NCBI RefSeq assembly: GCF_000717245.1
Contig: NZ_JNYQ01000017.1
Span: 1 to 64,000 of the forward strand
Source of the DNA: Kitasatospora papulosa
GTDB lineage: Bacteria > Actinomycetota > Actinomycetes > Streptomycetales > Streptomycetaceae
Length of the DNA: 64,000 bases
Reading direction: 5' to 3'
Each line of letters opens with the position of its first letter. The first letter of the stretch is position 1. Below are positions 36,955-45,351 of the stretch, piece after piece. The position numbers and the translations under genes were made by a program. The notes under the pieces were generated by a model. The model did not search any database. It had not been told where the DNA came from and was given only the letters and a program-made list of their open reading frames with translations.

Positions 36955-37449
36955 TCACCGCGCCTGGGCGACCGCCCGGACATTGTCGATGTTCCCGCAG
37001 TCTGCCTTAAGGTGCTTCTCCCTGTCCCGCAGGAATGCCGCGCCGAGTTCGACACGACGTGCGTCCGGTACGTTCGCCCGCGCACCGTTGAGGATCGTGC
37101 GCTCCTCCTCGTCAATGTGGTGGGTGATGGCCGTCGCGAGCTCTTCGAGCTTCTCGTCCCACTCGTCGGAGTTGACCTGCCCCACCTCCATCAGAGCGAG
37201 AAGTGCCTCGTTACCCTCGTGGTGCTCCTCTTCGCCGTGCTCGACCTCCTCGTCGTCCACGTTCCGGAACCGCTTCAGCGCCGGGTACACCTCGGCCTCC
37301 TCCGCCTCTGCGTGGGCGATCAGGAGCGCGGCGAAGTCGTTCAGGGCCGCCCTCCGGTCGTCCTCGATGCTCCGCATTCGGCGCAGCAGTCCCTCCATGG
37401 TGCGGTGGTCCTCAAGAATCACGGCTACCACGTCGCGTGCTTCGGACAT
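36955..37449 (-). CDS. Hemerythrin-like HHE-domain protein
   Basis: 164 residues from ATG 37449 with AAGGAG upstream. Four-helix HHE cation-binding fold with the expected ligands: VILEDHRTMEGLL, LIAHAEAEEAEVYP, EHGEEEHHEGNEAL and ITHHIDEEERTIL. Such proteins bind a di-iron site and O2 or NO. It fits the oxidative/hypoxic-stress flavour of the region. It faces the DUF5133 gene, with the 17-bp hairpin between. Confidence 0.9.
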   Translation of the reverse strand: MSEARDVVAVILEDHRTMEGLLRRMRSIEDDRRAALNDFAALLIAHAEAEEAEVYPALKRFRNVDDEEVEHGEEEHHEGNEALLALMEVGQVNSDEWDEKLEELATAITHHIDEEERTILNGARANVPDARRVELGAAFLRDREKHLKADCGNIDNVRAVAQAR

Positions 37450-37782
37450 CACGAACTCCTTCTCCTCGGCCAATGCCCCGCTGGTACCCCCGAGCGACGA
37501 CGCCAAGCGAAAAGGCCTCCGCACCTCGCTCGTTCTTCGGCTCGCGTCGCGGTCCTGACCAAGTGGTCGGTGCTCGATGCCTGGCGGTTCACGCCTTGCG
37601 GAACCGCCATGTGGCCCCCGGCTGTGTTGTGGTCCAGGTCCCGCGGGATGGAAGCATGCAGCGTCCCGGCCGGTCTCGACGGTCAGGGTGAGGAGGAGGG
37701 CAGTGAAGTCACGCGGGCAGCGCGTACGCCAGTGGTGGATGGGGAGAGTGCTGGTTGCCGGGCCTGCGTCCGCCCGCCGTGC
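37450..37782. other. Intergenic region
   Basis: About 330 bases upstream of the hemerythrin gene and downstream of the hydrolase stop. Nothing recognised beyond presumed promoter DNA. Confidence 0.4.
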
Positions 37783-38640
37783 TCAGCAGGTGCCACCGAC
37801 CGGTTTTGCCCCAGTTCGACTGAGGAAGTCGGTGAGTGCACGGACGAGTCGTTCGGGCTGGTCCTCGGGGATCAGGGTGGACGAGTCGGCAATCTCGACC
37901 AGCTGGCTCTGTGGGTAGAGCTCTGCCAGCCGGGGGCCGTGTTCACGCGGCATCAGCCGGTCCTCGGTCGCCCAGACGACCAGTACCGGGCGGTCGAAGT
38001 CACGCAGTCGCTCACTCCAGGCGAGCAAGGTCTTGCGTCCGGGCGCTCCGGTGGCGAATTTGGCGAAGTCCCTGCGGATGGCCCTGCTGCGGGTGGCGGG
38101 AGCGAACCAGTCGTCCATGATCTCGTCGGGGATGCCTCGCAGGCTCATCCCGCCGTATCCGCCCCGACTGTGACGGAAGGCGGGAAGGCGCATGAGCCGC
38201 GTCAAGAGCCAGACGCCGCCGGGAATCCTGCATACCTGCGCCATGGCCTTGGCCGGCCCTGGGGGAAAATTGTCGAAGGCCTCGCAGGCCACCAGCACCA
38301 GGCGCGCGATGTCTTGGTCCTGCCCTTCCGACACCAGGAACTGGCCCCCGCCCCAGTCATTGAGTACGAGGGTCACCTCGCTCAGACCGAGCCCCTCGAT
38401 GAACTCGCCCAGGAGCCGGGCGACACCGCGCTGGGACAGGTCTGCATCCGAGTTCATCGGCTGACGGTGACCACCCAGAGGCAGCGTGGGCAGGACGCAG
38501 CGGTAGCCGTCCAGCAGCGGAACCACCTTGCGCCACTGGGTCTCGTTCATCGGTAGACCGTGGCCGAACACCAGCACAGGCCCCTCACCGCCGGTGTCCT
38601 GGTAGTCGATCGGTCCGGACGACAACTCAATTCTCGGCAT
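37783..38640 (-). CDS. Alpha/beta hydrolase with Asp nucleophile
   Basis: 285 residues from ATG 38640 (CAGGAG five bases upstream). Lid-containing fold with oxyanion FGHGLPMNETQW, nucleophile elbow LVLNDWGGGQF (Asp where lipases have Ser, as in haloalkane dehalogenases and epoxide hydrolases), cap helices (RLMRLPAFRHSRGGYGGMSL) and acid VWATEDRLMP. At the place of the catalytic His the sequence is DSSTLIPEDQP, with no His. A Thr-Leu-Ile-Pro version recurs in a subfamily of uncertain activity. It is divergent from a truncated TetR gene with an operator between, so it was the TetR target. Confidence 0.82.
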   Translation of the reverse strand: MPRIELSSGPIDYQDTGGEGPVLVFGHGLPMNETQWRKVVPLLDGYRCVLPTLPLGGHRQPMNSDADLSQRGVARLLGEFIEGLGLSEVTLVLNDWGGGQFLVSEGQDQDIARLVLVACEAFDNFPPGPAKAMAQVCRIPGGVWLLTRLMRLPAFRHSRGGYGGMSLRGIPDEIMDDWFAPATRSRAIRRDFAKFATGAPGRKTLLAWSERLRDFDRPVLVVWATEDRLMPREHGPRLAELYPQSQLVEIADSSTLIPEDQPERLVRALTDFLSRTGAKPVGGTC

Positions 38641-38654
38641 ATCAACTCCTGGTT

Positions 38655-38670
38655 GATAGATCCTTCTATC
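38655..38670. promoter_or_regulatory. TetR-type operator between hydrolase and truncated regulator
   Basis: GATAGA-TCCT-TCTATC, a perfect 6-base inverted repeat 15 bases upstream of the hydrolase start and 26 bases upstream of the TetR fragment. Confidence 0.65.
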
Positions 38671-38695
38671 TTGGAGGGGAAAGGGAACGTAGACA

Positions 38696-38805
38696 ATGGG
38701 ACAGACGGACACGCGAGCCAGGATCCCGGGTGCCGCCACAGTGCTGTTCCGCCGACACGGCTACTCAGCCACCGGCCTGAAGCGGATCGCGGTAAAGACA
38801 CAGCT
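38696..38805 (+). pseudogene. TetR regulator, N-terminal fragment only
   Basis: MGQTDTRARIPGAATVLFRR and HGYSATGLKRIAVKTQ are the first two helices of a TetR HTH. The sequence then passes abruptly into an IS630-type transposase tail at about 38811, so the regulator is destroyed and its target hydrolase is likely derepressed. Confidence 0.8.
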
Positions 38806-38810
38806 CCGGG

Positions 38811-38957
38811 CTCAACCGCATCGAGGCCCAGTTCTCGGCTCTGCGCTATTTCACCCTGGACGGCACGGACCACGCCGGCCACAAGGAGCAGGGCAGCATG
38901 ATCCGCCGCTACATCATCTGGCGGAACAAGCCCGCCACCGACGAGCGCCTGCGGTGA
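38811..38957 (+). pseudogene. IS630-family transposase C-terminal fragment
   Basis: LNRIEAQFSALRYFTLDGTD then HAGHKEQGSMIRRYIIWRNK and a TGA. This is the terminal 49 residues of IS630-type transposases, with the last catalytic acidic region already lost. It truncates the TetR gene. Confidence 0.8.
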
Positions 38958-39136
38958 GTTGTGCGCAGGGCGAATGTCGCCTGACGTGCAAGACCATCAT
39001 GTGGTTGCAATTCCTGGCTCGTCGTTGACGAAGCCGAGCCGTCGGTTCATGCCGATGGCCGCTGCGTTGTCAGGGTGGTGGAAGGTCCGCAGCCAGTGCA
39101 TGCCGTGAGAACGCTGGGCGCCTTGCGCTGCCGCTC

Positions 39137-39440
39137 GTGCGAGGTCATGTCGCACGCACCTGGAACCTGTCCGGCTCCACCCCCATCTGCATGAGTAAGG
39201 CCGTGATCGAACTCCGCGAGCAGGACGGCGTCCTCAGCGGCGTCGCCCACGGGTCGGGCGTGGAGGTGCCGCTGAGCGACGTCGCGCTCGACGGCGACCG
39301 GCTCACCTGGAAGCAGACCATCACCAAGCCCATGCGGCTCAACCCGGCCTTCGACGTGAAGGTCGACGGCGACACTCTGCACGGCGTCTCCAAGACCGGC
39401 CGTCTTCCCTCCTCGAAGGTCGCCGGAGAGCGGCAGCCCG
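39137..39440 (+). CDS. Partial small beta-protein
   Basis: The frame encodes TWNLSGSTPICMSKAVIELR, EQDGVLSGVAHGSGVEVPLS, DVALDGDRLTWKQTITKPMR and VDGDTLHGVSKTGRLPSSKV: a regular beta-strand ladder as in small lipocalin-like proteins of actinobacteria. The N-terminus lacks a convincing start, and the expected stop after about GERQ is missing, so both ends look damaged. No function assigned. Confidence 0.45.
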
Positions 39441-39724
39441 CCTCGCAGCACCAGGGGTCACCTGCCTGCGGCCAGCGCCGCCCACCACCGCTCGGGGCGC
39501 CGCGAGCGGCTGGCCACCGGCCGCCCGTACTCCTGGACTTCGCCGAGCGCGGACGGTCGGCGCTGTGCAGTCCTCGGGCGCCCGGCATACCACCGGATCA
39601 ACCGCGCCTCCGCGACGGCTGGGGTCGGCACCGGCCGTCCAGCGCAGCCCACACATCCTCGTTCCGCTGCACCCCCGCATATCCATGGGCACCCAGGGCC
39701 GACGGGGTAAGCCTCACGCTCCAC

Positions 39725-40711
39725 TCATCGGGTAACGCCGTACCGTTCGCCCGCGACCTGGTCGGCGAGGGGCTGCAGTTGGGCGAGTGCGGCATCGTCG
39801 AGGGTGAGGTCCAGCGAGGCGATGTTCTGTTCCAGCCAGCGGGTCCGCTTGGTCCCGGGGATAGGTACGATCGGCACACCCAGGCGGTCGGCTTGGGTGT
39901 ACACCCAGGCCAGCGCGACCTGAGCCGGTGCCGCCCCCGCCTGTTCGGCAACCTGCCGGACGGTGTCGGCGATGGCTTGGTTGGCGTCGGTCTGGATTCG
40001 CTCATTGCTGCTGCGGAAGTCGGAGCTGTCCAGGCCCGCCCGGTCGACTGTGCCGGTGAGGAAGCCGCGGCCCAGTGGTGAGTACGGCACCAGTCCCACA
40101 CCCAGTTCCGCCATCGTCGGGGTGACCGCCTCGACGTCCCGGGTCCACAGGGAGTACTCGCTCTGAACCGCTGTGATCGGGTGGACGGCGTGGGCGCGGC
40201 GCAGTAGGTCGCCATCGACCTCGGAGAGCCCGAGGTGGCGGATCTTACCCTCCTTCACGAGGTCGGCCATGGCTCCCACGGTCTCCTCGATCTCGGCGTT
40301 CTGCGGCGGACGGTGCAGGTAGTAGAGGTCGATCACCTCGACCCCGAGGCGCAGCAGTGACGCCTCGCACGAGCGCTTGACGTAGCGGGCGTCTCCGCGC
40401 AGGGTGCGGGCGTCGTCGCCGGCACTGCGGTCGATGCCGAACTTCGTGCCGATCTGAACCTGTTCGCGGCGGTCGTGGATGGCCCGGCCGAGCAGTACCT
40501 CGTTGTGGCCGGCCCCGTACTGGTCGGCGGTGTCCAGGAAGGTAACGCCCAGATCGACAGCTCGGTGGACAGTCTTGATGGAGGTGTCCCAGTCGGTCGG
40601 GCCGTAGTACTCGCTCATGCCCATGCAGCCCAGGCCCTGGGCAGACACGTCGAGGGCTCCCAGCATGGTCCTCTTCACAGCGGATGCACGTCCTCTCGTT
40701 CGGGTTGTCAT
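39725..40711 (-). CDS. Aldo/keto reductase
   Basis: 328 residues from ATG 40711 (GAAGGGG upstream). TIM-barrel AKR13-like: VSAQGLGCMGMSEYYGP, catalytic DTADQYGAGHNEVLLGRAI (Asp, Tyr), the Lys in VQIGTKFG, IDLYYLHRP with the catalytic His, and the NADPH-binding end IPGTKRTRWLEQN. Reduces aldehydes or ketones with NADPH in the cytoplasm. It lies 177 bases after the amidohydrolase/Atu4866 gene on the same strand and may share its promoter and the upstream XRE operator. Confidence 0.92.
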   Translation of the reverse strand: MTTRTRGRASAVKRTMLGALDVSAQGLGCMGMSEYYGPTDWDTSIKTVHRAVDLGVTFLDTADQYGAGHNEVLLGRAIHDRREQVQIGTKFGIDRSAGDDARTLRGDARYVKRSCEASLLRLGVEVIDLYYLHRPPQNAEIEETVGAMADLVKEGKIRHLGLSEVDGDLLRRAHAVHPITAVQSEYSLWTRDVEAVTPTMAELGVGLVPYSPLGRGFLTGTVDRAGLDSSDFRSSNERIQTDANQAIADTVRQVAEQAGAAPAQVALAWVYTQADRLGVPIVPIPGTKRTRWLEQNIASLDLTLDDAALAQLQPLADQVAGERYGVTR

Positions 40712-40888
40712 GTCAAGCCCCTTCGGGCGTCCCGGCAGCCTGCCGAGCAGAACACTGGGGCCGGTGCCGAGATCGGCGGCCAGCGTGCCGAGCGGGTTCA
40801 GCGCCTCCTCGGCCGCTGTGTCCGACTCCGTCCGGAAGACGACCAGGTGCTGAGCAGGTGCGCTGTTCACGCCGGGCCACTGCGCGGT

Positions 40889-41644
40889 TCAGGACCCGAG
40901 GCGCATGATGTAGTGGGCGTGGTGGAGGACGTCGTCCTTCCACTCTCCGTAAGCCCAGAAGCCGAGGTCGTCCAGGTAGTCGATTCGGTCGCCGTCGATC
41001 CAGAACCGGCCCTGGTAGGCGTGCGGGCGCCCGCCGCGTGTCTCGTCGTAGCGGCCGTCGGCCTGGAGTTCCTGGTGCAGAAAGTCCGTCTCGTCGATCC
41101 AGACGCCGACCCGCGGGTGACCGGTCAGACCGGGAGAGGCGGGGATGCCCGGCTTCGGAGCGGTGGGCCGGTCGGGGGCGTCGTCGCCGTTCCACAGGAC
41201 GGGCTTGCCGTCCGCGATGAGCGCGCGGACCTGATCCGGGTGGGAGAAGAGAGTGCTCACAGCCGTCGGTGCATCCGGGGCGAACTCGTCGGGCACCACC
41301 AGGAAATCGGTCTTGTTGCCCGGGGTGAGGGTGGCGATGTAGTCCGAGCGGCGGCTGCGTCCTCCAGCCAGGGCTGCGGCGTCCAGCACAGCGGGAACGA
41401 TGGTCAAGCCGGTGCAGTCCACGACGATGGCGTTGTCGTCCTCCGCCGCGGTGATGAGGCCGGGGCCGACCCCAACGATCAAGGGGCCGAGGAACAGCAG
41501 ATCGGCGCCGGTCATGGTCCCGAGCATCGGGTCCATGGTGACGATCCGGGCGTGGGTGAAGAGCACGATCCGCTCGTGGCCCTGCGTGAGGATCTCGTTC
41601 AGGGCGTCGGAGTTCCAGGCAGCGGCGCGCGTGTCCGTGGTCAT
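40889..41644 (-). CDS. Chimera of amidohydrolase-like ends and an Atu4866 domain
   Basis: 251 residues from ATG 41644 (GAGGAG upstream). Residues 20-95 resemble the N-terminal beta-sandwich of amidohydrolases (RIVLFTHARIVTMDP, then VVDCTGLTIVPAVLD). Residues 105-150 resemble the C-terminal strand block (IATLTPGNKTDFLVV, VLWNG). The metal-binding TIM barrel that normally lies between them is absent. Residues 170-250 match the Atu4866 family (VGVWIDETDFLHQELQADGR, YDETRGGRPHAYQGRFWIDG, FWAYGEWKDDVLHHAHY). Catalysis, if any, must come from the Atu4866 part, whose function is not known. Probably under the XRE operator at 41818. Confidence 0.75.
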   Translation of the reverse strand: MTTDTRAAAWNSDALNEILTQGHERIVLFTHARIVTMDPMLGTMTGADLLFLGPLIVGVGPGLITAAEDDNAIVVDCTGLTIVPAVLDAAALAGGRSRRSDYIATLTPGNKTDFLVVPDEFAPDAPTAVSTLFSHPDQVRALIADGKPVLWNGDDAPDRPTAPKPGIPASPGLTGHPRVGVWIDETDFLHQELQADGRYDETRGGRPHAYQGRFWIDGDRIDYLDDLGFWAYGEWKDDVLHHAHYIMRLGS

Positions 41645-41817
41645 GATTCGTCTCCTCGAGAGTTGGTCGATCAAGGTGCTGGAAGTGCGGCCGCCGTTTC
41701 CCGCCTGCCACGTCAGTCGGGGTGACTGCGGCCGACGAGGGGAGCGGGTGACCGTTCCAGGGGTGCTTGCTTGACCACCACTTTCCGAGAGCTGCGGAGG
41801 AAGTACCAGGCTGCCGA

Positions 41818-41839
41818 CTGCCTGGGTGTCGGGCACCCA
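41818..41839. promoter_or_regulatory. XRE-type operator upstream of the Atu4866 chimera
   Basis: CTGCCTGGGTG-TCGGG-CACCCA is the same inverted repeat as at 43952-43980 (same arm, same 5-base spacer), with the right arm shortened. It lies 174 bases upstream of the chimera's start. Confidence 0.75.
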
Positions 41840-41875
41840 CCCTCCGGCCGCTGAGATCAGCCCGCAGGCCTGTTC

Positions 41876-42190
41876 GTGATCGAGGTCCGGACACTTCGGG
41901 AAGTTGGCTTCCTCCGTGATCGGAATGACACGATCGTCGAGTCGATCCGCGTCGACGAACAGGGGCACGACGTGCCGGCGCTCCTGGACGAGGACTTCGC
42001 CGGCGCCTGGCTCCGCAGCAACATCGGCAACTACGTCCACGCCGTCGGGACGTGCCGCATGGGCCCCGCCGACAACCCCCTGCCGGTCGTGGACACCCAC
42101 TGCAGGGCGCACGGCCACACCCGGCTGCGGGTGATCGATGCGTCGATCATGCCGGACGTCCCCACGGCGAAGACCCACACACCCACCGTG
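41876..42190 (+). pseudogene. GMC oxidoreductase C-terminal fragment
   Basis: NIGNYVHAVGTCRMGPADNP, LPVVDTHCRAHGHTRLRVID and ASIMPDVPTAKTHTPTVM are the conserved end of GMC flavoenzymes, including the catalytic His region. The large FAD-binding N-terminus is absent, and the end runs into a reversed FAD-monooxygenase fragment. Confidence 0.85.
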
Positions 42191-42319
42191 ATGAGGGCGC
42201 CGAACCGCTCGCCGAGGCCGCGAACGGCGCTGTCGAGCCGCCCGCCCGGCTGAAAAGCCGGCGCGGACCTCGGCCTGAACACCCCGGAGCGCCGTCCCGC
42301 TCGGGGACGGGGGGGGCAA

Positions 42320-42684
42320 CGATCCCTGGGGTCGTCATGGACGGGTTCGGGCAGTGTGAGGGCGATGTGCGCCGGGCGCTCGGTGGCCGGTGGTGAGGCG
42401 GCGAGGGCGCGAAGTCGGGCGTTGCGCCTCTCAAGGGCCTCGGCAGTGGTGGGGAACAGCGCCGCGTGGCCGTCCGTGACCTGTTTCTGGTTCAGTTCGA
42501 CGAGACCGCGCAGGTCCCTTTCGCAGGCGGCGAAGGCCGCTGTGTGGTCGCGGTGCGCGGCCAGCGAGGCGGCGAGCGCGTAGGCGCCGACGAGGGCGAG
42601 GCTGGAACCCTGACCGGTCAGGAACGACGGGGCGTATGCGGCGTCGCCGGTGGGGAGCAGGGCGACGCAGAGCACGAACGCCAC
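42320..42684 (-). pseudogene. FAD-dependent monooxygenase C-terminal fragment
   Basis: LPTGDAAYAPSFLTGQGSSL then ALVGAYALAASLAAHRDHTA matches the GD motif and following helices of PF01494 monooxygenases. Upstream domains are missing. It adjoins the GMC fragment tail to tail. Confidence 0.82.
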
Positions 42685-42804
42685 GCCTCACGGCAGCAGC
42701 AGCACCCACCGGCTTGAAGCGCCCGCGAGCAGCGCGCGCGGGCGTTTCTCCTCCTCAGGCGTCATGGGCATCACCTTATGCGTGTCGCGTGCGCAGCCGT
42801 TCAC

Positions 42805-42843
42805 GCCGCCGGTGCGGGCGCGAGACGTGCCCGCACCGGCGGC
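42805..42843. terminator. 15-bp hairpin
   Basis: GCCGCCGGTGCGGGC (42805-42819) pairs perfectly with 42829-42843 across a 9-base loop. Probable bidirectional terminator. Confidence 0.75.
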
Positions 42844-42849
42844 ATAGTG

Positions 42850-43095
42850 CGCGGCATCGCCGTGCCCCACAGCTCGGTGGCGTCGAGCCACGAGGCGGCG
42901 TCGACCGTGAGGCCCTTCTCGCCGCCACGGTTGCGGTTCCTGGTAAAGCGGTCGGGTGAGGCGAGTTCGTTGCGCGCGGCTTCGAGGCTGGTCTGGCGGC
43001 CTTGGGCTTCGCCGAGTCAGCCATTGACGCGTGCCTCCTCGATGCGGTCACCGAGGTTGCGGATGATCTCTTCCAGGCGTCGGGGGTTGGGTTCG
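42850..43095 (-). pseudogene. Recombinase/integrase C-terminal remnant
   Basis: The minus strand reads RRLEEIIRNLGDRIEEARVN, then G-stop-LGEAQGRQTSLEAARNELAS, resembling the coiled-coil end of actinomycete site-specific integrases, where the stop is usually Trp (TGG to TGA). Its beginning overlaps the end of the XRE gene. Family call is tentative. Confidence 0.5.
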
Positions 43096-43923
43096 GGTGT
43101 GGTGTTGGGTGGCGTGGAGAGAGCCGAGGAGGCTGAGGGCTCGGGCGCTGGGGCTGGCTGGTTCGGCGTGATAGATGATGAGTTGCTGGCCAGGGGCGTC
43201 GCGGACGTCGAAGGCCTGGTAGGTGAGGTTGAGGGGGCCGGTTTCGGGGTGGTTCAGGTTCTTGGCGTCCCGGCTTTTGCCTCGGACGTGGTGGGCCTTC
43301 CACAGGCGGCCGAATTCTGTGCTGTGCCTGGTGAGTTCGGTGACGAGGCGGTGTAGTCGGGGGCTGTCGGGGTCGAGGCCGGCGCTTTCGTGGAGGTTGG
43401 CGACGGCGGCCTGGGCGGCGCGTTCCCAGTCTGTGTAGAAGTGACGCCCTGCGGGGTCGAGGAAGATCATGCGGGCCAGGTTGTCGGCCGGGTCGAACGG
43501 GGTGAAGAGCGCGTCGGCCAGGGTGTTGGTGGCGAGGATGTCCAGGGTGCGGCCCAGGACGAATGCTGGGGTGTGGGGGTAGCCGTCCATCAGCTGGCGC
43601 AGCGCCGGGCTCACCGCGGCTGCCGTGTGGAGGGTGCGTGGCGTTCCGGGTGAGCTGCCGGCGAGGCGGAATAGGTGGGTGCGTGCATCGCCGTCCAGGC
43701 GCAGGGCGCGGGCGAGGGCGTCCAGGACCTGGGGCGAGGGGTTGCGTTCGCGGCCCTGTTCCAGGCGGGTGTAGTAGTCGGCGTTGACCCCGGCGAGGAC
43801 CGCGACTTCCTCGCGGCGCAGTCCGGTGACCCTGCGTGTGCCGTGGCTGACCATGTCGACGTCCTGCGGTGTGAGGCCGGCCCGGCGGGCGCGCAGGAAG
43901 GCTCCCAGGTGGTTCCTGTCCAT
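43048..43923 (-). CDS. XRE regulator with MmyB-like ligand domain
   Basis: 291 residues from ATG 43923. N-terminal HTH (LGAFLRARRAGLTPQDVDMV, TGLRREEVAVLAGVNADYYT, RLEQGRERNPSPQVLDALAR) and a MmyB-like C-terminal domain (LDILATNTLADALFTPFDPA, NLARMIFLDPAGRHFYTDWE, LWKAHHVRGKS). The last 20 residues come from DNA shared with the integrase remnant, so the natural end may be altered. A perfect 12-base inverted repeat lies 29 bases upstream of the start, and a near copy lies before the Atu4866/AKR genes. It therefore probably represses itself and them. Confidence 0.9.
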   Translation of the reverse strand: MDRNHLGAFLRARRAGLTPQDVDMVSHGTRRVTGLRREEVAVLAGVNADYYTRLEQGRERNPSPQVLDALARALRLDGDARTHLFRLAGSSPGTPRTLHTAAAVSPALRQLMDGYPHTPAFVLGRTLDILATNTLADALFTPFDPADNLARMIFLDPAGRHFYTDWERAAQAAVANLHESAGLDPDSPRLHRLVTELTRHSTEFGRLWKAHHVRGKSRDAKNLNHPETGPLNLTYQAFDVRDAPGQQLIIYHAEPASPSARALSLLGSLHATQHHTRTQPPTPGRDHPQPR

Positions 43924-43951
43924 GCCTACAGGCTAAGCAGCCGTGCGGTGC

Positions 43952-43980
43952 GCTGCCTGGGTGTGGCGCACCCAGGCAGC
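43952..43980. promoter_or_regulatory. Autoregulatory operator of the XRE gene
   Basis: GCTGCCTGGGTG (43952-43963), TGGCG, then the exact inverse (43969-43980). Located just upstream of the regulator start, and recurs at 41818-41839. Confidence 0.82.
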
Positions 43981-44071
43981 AGCCGTCCTGGTCCATGCCC
44001 GCTGCCCCGCACGGATGCGGTGGCGCAGTCAGCCGACCGCGGAAGCGTCCATGTGCGGGAAGGACGTCGTC

Positions 44072-44216
44072 ATGACGCAGACCGGCAAGGTCCTTCTGGT
44101 GACCGGCGCGAGCAGCGGGATCGGTGAGCGACGGCCCTGCGCCTGGCCGCCGACGGCCACCGGGTGTGCCTGGGGGCGCGCCTCACCGACCGGCTGGAGA
44201 AGCTGGCCGGTACGGG
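44072..44216 (+). pseudogene. SDR oxidoreductase N-terminal fragment
   Basis: MTQTGKVLLVTGASSGIGE opens a short-chain dehydrogenase (TGxxxGxG). A frameshift follows at once, then LRLAADGHRVCLGARLTDRL in the next frame, and the sequence passes into Tn3 transposase DNA. GAAGGA precedes the ATG. Confidence 0.78.
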
Positions 44217-44649
44217 CGGATCGCGAAGACCGAGCATCTGCTGTGGGGGGTTGACCCGGTCGACGACGCCTACCGGCGGCAGATGAACCGGCAGCTCACG
44301 TGCAGGAGTCCCGCCACACGCTCGCCCGCGACGTGTGCCACGGCAAGCGCGGCAGCATCCACCAGGCGTACCGGGAAGAGATGGAGGACCAGCTCGGCGC
44401 GCTCGGCCTGGTCCTCATCGCCATCGTGCTCCGGACGACGAAGTACCTCGACGCCGCCGCGCCCAACTCCGCGCAGAGGGCCACGAACTGCGGGACGAGG
44501 ACATCGCCCACCTGTCCCCGCTCAAGCACCGCAACCTGAACCTGCTCGGCCGCTACAGCTTCACCGCCAGAGTCCCGGCCGCCGGCGCGCAGCGCGCCCC
44601 GGACACGCTCGAGCTGGACGAGGACGACGACGGGAGCTGTCAGGAGTGA
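44217..44649 (+). pseudogene. Tn3-family transposase C-terminal remnant
   Basis: In shifting frames: DPVDDAYRRQMNRQLT, QESRHTLARDVCHGKRGSIH, YREEMEDQLGALGLVLIAIV, and EDIAHLSPLKHRNLNLLGRY. This is the conserved tail of Tn3-type transposases. The element has deleted the rest of the SDR gene at 44072. Confidence 0.85.
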
Positions 44650-44692
44650 TGGGCAGGACCTGGTCGGCGGCACGCGGCACGCGGCCCCCGGC

Positions 44693-45283
44693 TCAAGGTG
44701 CCTGCGGCGCGCCGTGTCGCAGGCCGTCGAAGAGGAGGGCGGTGATCTGCCTGGCCTCTACCAGCCAGCCCGCCGTGGCGCGCATTCCGCAGATGCCGCC
44801 CAGGGCACGCAACAGAGTGGGCCCTGTGACGTCGTCGCGTACGGTGCCGGCCGCACTTCCGGCTTCGAGCAGCAGAGAGAGGGCGCCGGCCATCCGCGTA
44901 CGGGCGTCGTCGAAGACCGGTGAGTCCGTTGCCATGATGCTTTCCAGCACCCCGGACATCCCCTTGCCCACCGCCGCGTGGTCCACGAGCAGCAGCAGGA
45001 AGCGCCGCAGCGCCTCCTCCGGCGCATGTTGGTCCAGCAGGACGCCGGGCTCGGTGCACAGGTCGTCGACCTCTTTGCGGTAGACCTCCTCGATCAGCGC
45101 GTCGCGGGTTTCGAAGTGGCGGTAGAGCGTTCCGACGGCGACGCCGGCGCTGCGGGCGATGTCCTCGACGTGCGCGTCGGCGTCGCCGCCGAGGAACGCC
45201 TGGCGGGCCGCGGACAGCAGTGCCTCGCGGTTGCGTCGCGCGTCGGCACGCAGCGGGCGTGATGACGACAAGAAAACCTCCAT
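44693..45283 (-). CDS. TetR-family regulator
   Basis: 196 residues from ATG 45283; a TTG at 45271 has a better-placed GGAGG and may be the true start. HTH: NREALLSAARQAFLGG, then VEDIARSAGVAVGTLYRHFE and TRDALIEEVYRKEV. The C-terminal domain is helical (FLLLLVDHAAVGKGMSGVLE). It is divergent from the SDR-VOC pair at 45352-46526, so it is their likely repressor. The 68-base intergenic region contains CCGGTTCCGTTTACGTGTAC, but I see no perfect palindrome. Confidence 0.9.
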   Translation of the reverse strand: MEVFLSSSRPLRADARRNREALLSAARQAFLGGDADAHVEDIARSAGVAVGTLYRHFETRDALIEEVYRKEVDDLCTEPGVLLDQHAPEEALRRFLLLLVDHAAVGKGMSGVLESIMATDSPVFDDARTRMAGALSLLLEAGSAAGTVRDDVTGPTLLRALGGICGMRATAGWLVEARQITALLFDGLRHGAPQAP

Positions 45284-45351
45284 AAGGTGAGTCCGGTTCC
45301 GTTTACGTGTACCTTTCCGGAGTCAGGTTCATCTTACGGAGGAGAATCCCC

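Noticed and set aside
39598..40215. 200-codon frame antisense-offset within the aldo/keto reductase
   Set aside because: Out-of-frame reading of a well-supported AKR gene; Arg/Ser/Thr-rich.
40712..40870. In-frame extension upstream of the AKR start (HLVVFRTESDTAAEEALN)
   Set aside because: The internal ATG at 40711 has a good ribosome-binding site and aligns with AKR starts; the upstream stretch may be a gene fragment but no family was recognised.
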